A stretch of 34,454 bases of DNA from Chara braunii (taxonomy: Eukaryota > Streptophyta > Charophyceae > Charales > Characeae), in the NCBI GenBank assembly GCA_003427395.1, contig BFEA01000018.1, forward strand, positions 5,180,344-5,214,797. The letters are read 5' to 3'. The stretch's first letter is position 1; each line of letters opens with the position of its first letter. Below the pieces are notes generated by a model. The model did no database searches and was not told where the DNA came from. It saw only the letters and a list, made by a program, of their open reading frames with translations. This document shows positions 27,920 through 34,454 of the stretch, piece after piece. The translations under genes were made by a program, and so were the position numbers.

Positions 27920-28328
27920 TCAAATGCACTGGAAGCCAAGATTTGGCCCCCAGGCACAGTTCCTGCTCATCCCTCTCGGTAATATTCCGATTGGCCGAGT
28001 TTTTTTTCTTTCCAAATTTATTAGCCCCTCAGAATATAAGGTGGTTGATAGTGGAGGGAAAAAATGAATGATAAAAACTTACCCGACCCAGAACGTTGAA
28101 GAGAGAGATTTTATTTATCAAGCACATGCACACAACTGGGTATTCCACGATGATGCGGTGTACAAATCCACGAACGAAAAAATAAAATAGATATGTAAAC
28201 GCCTCACACATCTGAAAGGCAGTCAAGAGGTAGTCAATGAAGATTTTCTAATTCAACCGATCTCTTCGACTACCTTTATGGTTTTGAGTGTGCACATTAT
28301 GGACAAAAAAACGATCAACGGTTGGAAG
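27920..28328 (+). mobile_element. LINE-E, ORF1 N-terminal fragment
   Basis: On the plus strand, FFLSKFISPSEYKVV and then, after frame changes, ERDFIYQAHAHNWVFHDD, AVYKSTNEKIK, EDFLIQPISSTTFMVLSV and DKKTINGWK match the ORF1 N-terminus of LINE-F (NWVFHDNATYKSTNDKIK, EDFLILPVSATMFTIL, DKKTIASWKK) on the opposite strand. The match ends abruptly at 28328, where minus-strand RT begins. It carries a TAG inside the STNEKIK region and at least one indel. The copies differ at many residues, so they come from different insertions or subfamilies. Confidence 0.85.
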
Positions 28329-29400
28329 ACGGGAGAACCTATCCATTAGTGTTTTTATCTCTTTCATATTATCATTAGACACTTCCATTATTATTGTTAG
28401 ATCATCAGCAAACATAAAACAAATTGGTATAGCGTCTTCTGGATTACCTATAAATTCCTGTAATCTGAAATATTTTAAGATTATTATTAAATTGTAGGTT
28501 AACTCCTAATACCTCCATAATAATCAAAAAAAAAAATGGAGCTAAGGAATCCCCATGCCTGACTAATTTTTGGAGGCAGATTTTCGGGGAAAGTAGGTTA
28601 TTAATTTGAACCTGGGGAGTGACGTTAGAGTGAAGGATAGTAACCCACCTGCGAATTCTTGGACCAAAATTCAACTTAGCTAAACATGCATCCAAAAACT
28701 TTCAATCCACATGATCATAAGCTTTCTCAAAATCTATAAAAAACAAAGGCAGCATTCTGGTGATTCACTGATTCTGGCGGGACAACTTAATGATCATCTC
28801 ATTGATGAGCAATACGTTATCTTGTATGTTCCTTCCATTAATGAACTTTGTTTGAGAGAGGTGAATGACGTCTGGCATTATTGAAATGAGACGATTCACA
28901 ATGGTCTTGGTCAACATTTTGTACACAACGGTGAACAAGGTAATAGGTCTATAAATCATTATATTCGTTTTATCTCCCTTTTTGTATAACAAGGTTAGAA
29001 TCATTTGCCCAACTATTTCCCCCATACTACCCATTTCCTGAACTCGTTTCTAGAATTTCATCAGATCTTCTGCAAAACACGACTACATTGCCCCCAAAAA
29101 CTATTTACGGAGGTCATCAAACCCCGATGGTTTATCCTCATCTATTTGCAACAACGCAGTCCTGATTTCCTCCTTCGTGATAGGTTCTTTCAATCTTTCC
29201 TTTTGTCGTTGCGATAACTCTTGAGTCACGGGGGCCAAAAAATCTTGTAAGACCGGATCGACGGCCTACGCATCTACCTTTGAGATGAAAAGATTTTTGA
29301 AGAAGTCATATGCCACTTTCAGACTGCTGGCCGAAGTGATAGAATCTTGTTGTGGTGTCTGTTGAGGATCTATTAAGGCTTCAATAATCGTTTTTCTTAC
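28329..29400 (-). pseudogene. LINE-F reverse transcriptase, truncated
   Basis: Minus frames 28765-29034 and 28444-28695 supply LTLLYKKGDKTNIMIYRPIT, SQTKFINGRNIQDNVLLINE, KLNFGPRIRRWVTIL, QKLVRHGDSLAPFFFLIIME and then, in a shifted frame, ICFMFADDLTIIMEVSNDN and LMDRFSR. The catalytic FADD is at about 28397-28411. The block normally reading VRQGDP is VRHGDS. Upstream, 29005-29400 corresponds to the RT-proximal linker. The protein is cut in the palm and has several frameshifts. Confidence 0.88.
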
Positions 29401-30121
29401 TCTGGTACGTGCGAGGGGGAAAAAAAATGTATTCATTTATCTTTATGTCGAATGCTTAAAGAGTTTGCCTCTGATCAGGTGACGTTGCCAACGATGCTGA
29501 GCAAGGGTTAGTAGTTGGTTCCTTAGTGCTAGGATATCGACTGGTTGGGGTAATTATTCTGGAAAATTTTGTTGCTCATATTTGAGAATTTGTTCTTGAA
29601 TATTCATTTCTTGGCAAATTCCAACTTATATTTTTCCTTGACGATTAACTTAGACTATTCGTTGCAATTTTTGGCCAAATAAACTAAGCCTATTGTTAAA
29701 CCATGCTATATAGACTCGTGTCTATCCTTGGTAGAGTACCAAAAACTCCAAACATCCTGAAGGTAATTTTCGAAGTCCCTTCGTTTGAGGAGAGAGGAGT
29801 TAAGTTTGTGGAAACCTCTACCCTCATCCGATTTCTTAGGGAAGGGAAGTAAGACAACACACATTTTGTGATGTACCCCTCGTCACAGACTTTGGGGGGC
29901 AATGTTAACCCTTATTAAGGTACAATCTAGATCTTCAGACATAAGAATCAAACTTATCCTTGATCTTGAGTAGTGGGGGAAACCAACATTTCTAAATCAC
30001 GTATATGATCTCTCATGTGGGCAAAAACGCCTATATGTGTCAAACAGATTTCAGATTCGCAGAGTTGTTGGATAATTTATTCATCCTTCTCTATATAGGA
30101 GAGACATGGAGAAGAGATTTT
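29401..30121 (-). pseudogene. LINE-F region between endonuclease and RT
   Basis: This is the expected place for the end of the endonuclease and the linker to RT. No long frame survives; small pieces such as 29696-29902 have no recognised motif. A later insertion cannot be excluded. Confidence 0.4.
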
Positions 30122-30675
30122 TCACCTATTCAAACATCTATTAGGCGTCGCATTAAAGTCCCCTGCTATGATGATTGGAACACTACTAGGAATATGAGTT
30201 CTAATGTTTTGGAAAAATTCTCTATGCTCATGTACTACATTAAGACCATAAATATTGAGAACACAAATTAGTTCTAACTTCAACATTACCAACGTAACCA
30301 ACCATCTGCCCTGTTTCTGATTGACTTTACAGCACACAATTTCTATCATGGAATCCGGCGGTACCGAGATGGCTACCCTGACTGACCTGTTGCTCGTGGA
30401 ATAGGCTTGGTATTTCTGATAGGGCCAGGGCCTCCAGGTTAGGTTGTGCGCCCCATTGTGCTTAGGAAAATCCATGAGGTGGGTTTCTTGGATGCAGATC
30501 AAATCAGGCCAACACCTCCACCCACTTCTTTTATTCGCTCCATAATGGTCGTACGTTTTACTCCATCTGCTGTAGCAATGCCATTTACATCGAGAGACCT
30601 TAGATCCAAGTTCGCTTTCTGAGTAGCATGCAACCAATCCTGATTTTTACCATAAAGAGCCTGTAGTGCATTCAT
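30122..30675 (-). pseudogene. LINE-F endonuclease, start of ORF2
   Basis: ORF2 begins at ATG 30675 (MNALQALYGKNQDW), followed by NLDLRSLDVNG, matching LINE-B. After a frameshift the EEP endonuclease continues: LICIQETHLMDFPK (catalytic Glu), PWPYQKYQAYSTSNRSVR, KQGRWLVTLVMLKLE, LNIYGLN and IIIAGDFNATPN (Asp and Asn of the active site). This enzyme would nick the chromosome to start target-primed reverse transcription. The later SDH motif was not found, as the frame ends at about 30122. Confidence 0.9.
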
Positions 30676-30741
30676 CCCTAAGCCGTATAGTCACCTATAG
30701 TCATACCCAGTTATCCACCTCCAAACTAGAAGAGGTTGTCA

Positions 30742-31050
30742 TTAAACCATAGCGTAAGATAGAGCAGAGAAAAGTTGAGACCTCCCTTTCAACCATACGG
30801 TAACCGCATTAGCCTTCATTTTCAAATGTTGGAGTTTCAACAGTGATACATGCGAGAACCATCTAAGACTCGATTTTTTATTATCCTCAAACCTCACGAA
30901 TGTATCACGTTTGGGCATGTTAGCCTGGTCCACGATTTTTGTGAGAGTAACTTGAGGACCTAGATCAAAATGCTTGATCAAGAAATCATGTAGATTCCTC
31001 TTAAAAGTTCTGTCGTTAGAACTCTGATAATCCATGTATGTGGTCAAAGT
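30742..31050 (-). pseudogene. LINE-F ORF1 C-terminal module (LRWF)
   Basis: The 101-codon frame holds FKRNLHDFLIKHF, DTFVRFEDNKKSSLRWFS and LLKLQHLKMKANA. It aligns with LINE-B at 17540-17875 without gaps over about 65 residues. It ends about 67 nt before the ORF2 start, so it is the C-terminus of ORF1. Function unknown; see the LINE-B entry for the shared positions. Confidence 0.7.
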
Positions 31051-31690
31051 TCTTAATGCAACCCCCCCATATTGATCTTGGTCTATAGGGGAGAGGTCAA
31101 TTTCTCATTTCCCGCCCTATTTCGGATCGGGATTATCAGCTTTCCTCTAGAAAACTATGGCCTAGCGGTTTTCTCTTTTCCTAAAACATCTTAACTTTTG
31201 CTGCTTACTTGGGTCTTGTGTCTTCTTTTATTTCCTTTGTTCCTCTGGAGCACGGGTCGTCAATGGAGTAACTGGTGAATTATCTGCTCTAACCTCCTTG
31301 TTACCCTCGTTGACCTCTTCAGACTCCCTCACCTTAATCCCCACTATCTGATCCTCATAGGAGGAGACCTTTGGTTCAAGCACCCCTACCTCTTCTACCC
31401 TTACCACCCCTCCCCCTTCGGGAGAAACTCCACATGACTCAAGGATAGTGGTCTGATTGGGCCACCTTTCTTCTTCGGTGATTATGACCTCGTCAGTCCC
31501 TTTGTCGTTGGGCAGCATGGAGGGACCCCCTACCTCCACCAGCGGTGTGCATCCCTTGTTCCTAGTTTCCCCATCTCCTGAAGAGGAGGGAGGGTGAAAC
31601 AGACCCATCACAATGCTCAATATGCGTATGCTTACCGTAGACCATAGAACACCCTCACGAAGACCTAGTTGTAAAACCTGTTTCAGACTA
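31051..31690 (-). pseudogene. LINE-F ORF1 acidic linker
   Basis: The open frame 31228-31620 (130 codons) is rich in Glu, Val, Pro and Thr (ITEEERWPNQ, VRESEEVNEGNKEVRADN) and is probably disordered. It fills the same position as the Glu/Lys-rich linker of LINE-B. The part 31051-31227 has stops in all minus frames that I followed. Confidence 0.5.
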
Positions 31691-32080
31691 TTGACTGCTG
31701 GTTAATATATTAACTAGTTGTGCATATAAGTTGTCCCAAAATTCAACAGTGGCTTCGCCAAACCGCATTTTCAGATTTTTCAACACCCACTCAGCTAACT
31801 GTTTTATCCTTTGATCCTCAGAGATGTCTGGCTCAGGTTGGGAGGCTGAATCCTCCATTTCAAAATCTCATGTGGAGGAGTTCACATCCATTGGATCGGA
31901 ACCGAAGACCTTTTGGATCGGAGCAAAGTTTGGATCTTCCTCCTCAACTACTTTTGGTTCCCCCATTAGGTCTCTTGTACTCTCATTTCCCATACTCGTT
32001 CCTTGCGAAAACTGGAGGGCATCAGACTGAACTTCTTCCATCAAAAAACCCTTATCACCGATGCGAACAGTCTCCTTGTG
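31691..32080 (-). pseudogene. LINE-F ORF1, W..NLK..F/FW module
   Basis: One minus frame reads DISEDQRIKQLAEW, VLKNLKMRF, EFWDNLYAQLVNILTSSQ and then a stop. Upstream in the same area are VFGSDPMDV and MGNESTRDLMGEPK. It matches LINE-B at 18987-19562 residue for residue in spacing. Plus-strand frames over the same DNA are shadows. Confidence 0.7.
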
Positions 32081-32390
32081 TGGACTGGTTAACTATTTTA
32101 TTTTTCTTTTTTTTCCTTCTTTTAAAATTGAACCAGCCCCTCGACTGAACCCTGTTCTACCGTCCTCACTCATTCCTCAGACTCTGAGTCAGAGTCTTCC
32201 CCTCTGGACTGTACTACATTTACCTCCTTTTCTCCTAGCTGCAAGTGGTCTGCTCGGAAGTGTACCCATTTTTTTTGTGGTTAACTGGTATTCACTGCTG
32301 ATGCCTCATTGGCCCCTTGCCTTTATCCCTGGGTCCTAGAACTTCTTATCTGGAGATGAAGAGGAGTGTTCTTTCCTCTTTGCCTTGAAG
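32081..32390 (-). pseudogene. LINE-F ORF1 linker remnant
   Basis: This stretch is low complexity, with a T-rich run near 32100-32115 and an odd-centred palindrome AGACTCTGAGTCAGAGTCT at 32179-32197. It carries fragments of ORF1 linker in mixed frames and nothing distinctive. Confidence 0.4.
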
Positions 32391-32907
32391 TTCGCTTGCG
32401 CTCCAGACGAGGGGACCTGTGTGCTATCACAGCGCGCGGGTTGTGCCCGGTGAATTGATTGTGTTGACTGTGCAACCATCATGGGTGTTTTTACTATTAC
32501 TTCACGGGGTACCCAAGAGTCTAGGGGTTTGGTGTCCCAATTAGGATCCCCCTCACGCTCCTATGTCCAACCTTTAGGAGTTTCCCCCTTCACTCTCTGC
32601 GTATACCCATCCCTCATGCCCCACATCAACCGTCCTCTATAAAAGGTCCTTAAAGTTCGCTTGCGCTCCAGACGAGGAGACCTGTGTGCTATCATAGCGC
32701 GCGGGTTGTGTCGGGTGAGTTGATTGTGTTAACTGTGCAACCATCATGAGTGTTTTAACTGTTACTTCACGGGGTACCCAAGAGTCGGGGGGGGTAGTGT
32801 CCCAATTAGGATCCCCCTCACGCTCCCGCATCCAACCTTTAGGCGTTTCCCCCTTCTTGACACTCTCCACGTAAACCCATCCCTCATGCCCAACATCAAC
32901 CATCCTC
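32391..32907 (-). repeat. 264-bp in-frame tandem duplication in LINE-F ORF1
   Basis: TTCGCTTGCGCTCCAGACGA starts at 32391 and again at 32655, and similarity runs through both units (TGTGCAACCATCATG.GTG, CACGGGGTACCCAAGAGTC, CCAACCTTTAGG.GTTTCC). The period is 88 codons. The unit encodes MVDVGHEGWVYVE, GETPKGWMREREGDPNWDT and DSWVPREVTVKT. The unit nearer the ORF1 N-terminus (32655-32907) is open; the other has stops. Confidence 0.9.
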
Positions 32908-32951
32908 CATAGATTAACTTTGAAGGGATCCCGAATGAACCTTCATGTTGC

Positions 32952-33720
32952 TCAATTCCTCCTTCTCGGATTTTGTGTGCAATTAGAAGCTGTACTCAAG
33001 TGTCCATAAACTTTGCATCTAAAACACCATGGCCTCAGTTTATGAACTGTGTGAATGCGGTATTTTCTACCCCCTACCCTATATGGGATGACACCATCCA
33101 AATGGAAGGGTATCGTGGTCGGGTGGTTGAGAGCCAAAATCAGATGGTAATCCCTTCTGGCCACATACACAGGGAGGGGGTCTATAAAGTCAGCAAAATC
33201 GTGATTTACACCAAAGTCATGAATGCATGCCGCTTGGATTTCTATTGGGATGTGCCTAAATTCCACGTAATAGAAATCTACCATCATTTGGTTCCATTTT
33301 TCATCTGGTCCTTGTTTAGACATCGTCCAGGGATAGATCCGAACCTCTGATAATCGATGACACCTTATTTTTTTCCAGGATGCAATTGTTTTTTTATCAG
33401 TCGTGTGTAAACACAAAATTGTAAACATGGTTGCTGAAACTGGCAAAATAAGAAAGTCTTCACATACTGCTTCGGAGCTGCCCTTGAACGTTGATAACCT
33501 TTCGCATATCCACTTAATCTTATCATTTGTGGATTTGTAAGTAGCATTATCGTGGAAGACCCAATTATTTGCATGTGTTGAATAAACTGTGTCACGTTTT
33601 GCCAATTTATGAGATAGGTAAGCTTTTATCATTGTTTTTTTCTCCTGCTAATTCAATCACCCGATTCTCTGAAGGGATAATAAATTTAGATAAAAAAAAT
33701 CTTCGTCGTAACCACATTTC
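32952..33720 (-). pseudogene. LINE-F ORF1 N-terminus with zinc knuckle
   Basis: The 226-codon frame 32952-33632 contains NWVFHDNATYKSTNDKIKW, EDFLILPVSATMFTILCL, VEFRHIPIEIQAACIHDFG, VYVARRDYHLILALNHP and, near its end, WCFRCKVYGHLSTASNC, a zinc knuckle with spacing CX2CX4HX6C (canonical CX2CX4HX4C). The layout resembles plant LINE ORF1 proteins (DUF4283-like domain then CCHC), which coat the RNA. Upstream, FFLSKFIIPSENRV in another frame extends the N-terminus to about 33720. It stops at 32952, then the next unit is out of frame. Confidence 0.8.
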
Positions 33721-33730
33721 TCATAGTTAT

Positions 33731-34067
33731 TTTCAACGATTGAGACTGAGCGCCCTGCCTTGGGATTTCCAATTCTTTAGATTGAAAAAGTCCTTTAACT
33801 CATTCTAACCACTACGAAGAAGTTGTAACTGGATGTGACGACTGACCCTCATTGGTTAGCTTCATTCCCTGTAGAGGAGGTCACTCCTACCCCTGAACAG
33901 GCAGATGTGTCACAAATGTTCTATGTGTCTGAAACTTGATTCAACGGGGGTTTCCCGTTGAACAGTTCAACGACCGTTGAACCCCCGTTACAACGCCGCA
34001 CTATACCGCGTTAGAACGGGGTCCAACGTGGCCCGCAAACATTTTTTGCGCTCACAAAAAATAATCA
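33731..34067. other. Spacer upstream of LINE-F
   Basis: The first 80 bases weakly match the sequence upstream of LINE-E ORF1 and may be its 5' UTR. The rest holds the palindrome at 33943-33989 and a GC-rich segment. No gene seen. Confidence 0.45.
33943..33989. repeat. Nested palindrome AACGGGGG...CCCCCGTT
   Basis: AACGGGGG (33943-33950) pairs with CCCCCGTT (33982-33989), and inside, CGTTGAA (33956-33962) pairs with TTCAACG (33966-33972). GTTGAAC / GTTCAAC units recur, so alternative folds are possible. Confidence 0.8.
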
Positions 34068-34123
34068 ATATATATATATATATATATATAGATATATATA
34101 TATATATATATATCGTCAAATAG

Positions 34124-34166
<43 letters not shown>
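34068..34166. repeat. TA microsatellites with an A-run between
   Basis: (TA)n at 34068-34113, broken by one G, then an A-run at 34124-34139 and a second (TA)n to 34166. Confidence 0.95.
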
Positions 34167-34167
<1 letters not shown>

Positions 34168-34169
<2 letters not shown>

Positions 34170-34202
34170 GGGGTGTAGATTTTATTGGGCTCTACAACCC
34201 CA
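34168..34202. repeat. Short inverted repeat beside a TA array
   Basis: TGGGGGTGTAGA (34168-34179) faces TCTACAACCCCA (34191-34202). It resembles the inverted repeat at 4467-4502 in sequence and in its position next to a TA run. Confidence 0.7.
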
Positions 34203-34366
34203 TATTTTTATTTCTGTTTTTTTTTTTAAATCAAAAACCTAACCAGACTCAAAACATATCGATTTTATTTTTTTTACATATATTCCCCGAAAAAGTAAGG
34301 AGATGTTGGTTCCCCTCCTCCTCTCCTTAAACCACCAGTACCACGCCCAGCTTTCAACGTTGGGGG

Positions 34367-34367
<1 letters not shown>
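34203..34367. other. AT-rich spacer
   Basis: T-runs and mixed sequence with no feature that I can name. Confidence 0.4.

Positions 34368-34454
<87 letters not shown>
34368..34454. repeat. (GA)n microsatellite at window edge
   Basis: An uninterrupted GA array of about 87 bases runs to the last base, so its true length is unknown. Confidence 0.98.

Larger units (their letters stand above)
28329..33730 (-). mobile_element. LINE-F, minus-strand LINE lacking its 3' part
   Basis: Right to left: ORF1 N-terminus and zinc knuckle (33720-32952), a duplicated linker (32907-32391), the W..NLK module, an acidic linker, the LRWF module (to 30742), ORF2 from about 30675 with endonuclease, and RT as far as the FADD box and LMDRFSR at 28329. 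RT thumb, zf-RVT, 3' UTR and tail are absent; the sequence switches at 28328/28329 to the inverted LINE-E fragment. It is the only copy here with an ORF1 zinc knuckle and the late endonuclease motifs. Confidence 0.88.

Noticed and set aside
28084-33640. Twin priming (5' inversion) of one LINE as the explanation of the inverted junction at 28329
   Set aside because: Twin priming would invert the 5' part and leave the 3' end with a tail. Here ORF1 N-terminal sequence is present twice, diverged, and the inverted part lies at the truncated RT end.

Overview
The window looks like repeat-dense nuclear DNA from a plant-lineage (streptophyte) eukaryote. The evidence is a Ty3/gypsy chromovirus with a C-terminal chromodomain and a tRNA-iMet-type primer binding site, several plant-type LINEs whose ORF2 ends in a zf-RVT zinc motif, long microsatellites, and no recognisable bacterial genes or operons. 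A large-genome charophyte alga or bryophyte is my guess; that part is inference. I found no convincing intact host gene: almost everything I can name is a decayed transposable element or a tandem or inverted repeat. The window starts in (CA)n and ends in (GA)n.

Layout. 0.7-3.96 kb: 5'-truncated LINE on the minus strand (LINE-A), carrying the RT palm, thumb and zf-RVT C-terminus. 4.0-4.65 kb: simple repeats. 4.65-13.22 kb: degraded chromovirus on the plus strand with partial LTR, PBS, gag, protease, RT, RNase H, integrase, chromodomain, candidate PPT and a 3' LTR. Its RT is split by an AT-rich foldback element (9.29-9.83 kb). 13.22-19.56 kb: a longer minus-strand LINE (LINE-B) whose tail abuts the middle of the 3' LTR. 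19.6-20.5 kb: 150-bp repeats with tRNA-like Pol III boxes, a 20-bp minisatellite and a hairpin. 20.84-21.83 kb: plus-strand LINE 3' end (LINE-D). 22.35-25.6 kb: direct repeats, a short LINE 3' end (LINE-C), hairpin-bearing duplications, a purine-rich tract, a large foldback repeat and a 262/323-bp tandem duplication. 25.6-27.9 kb: nothing identified. 27.92-28.33 kb: a plus-strand LINE ORF1 fragment (LINE-E) fused in inverted orientation to the RT of a minus-strand LINE (LINE-F, 28.33-33.7 kb), which retains endonuclease and ORF1. 33.7-34.45 kb: palindromes and microsatellites.

How the parts work together. LINE-A, B, C and D share the same 3' end: a stem-loop with a nearly invariant loop and stems that change in step between copies, 15-30 nt before the A-rich tail. 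LINE-B and LINE-F show that the family has two ORFs: a gag-like ORF1 (N-terminal domain plus zinc knuckle, a W..NLK..F/FW module and a C-terminal LRWF module) and an EN-RT-zf-RVT ORF2. The LINE 3' hairpin and the two unnamed ORF1 modules are the observations I would follow up first.
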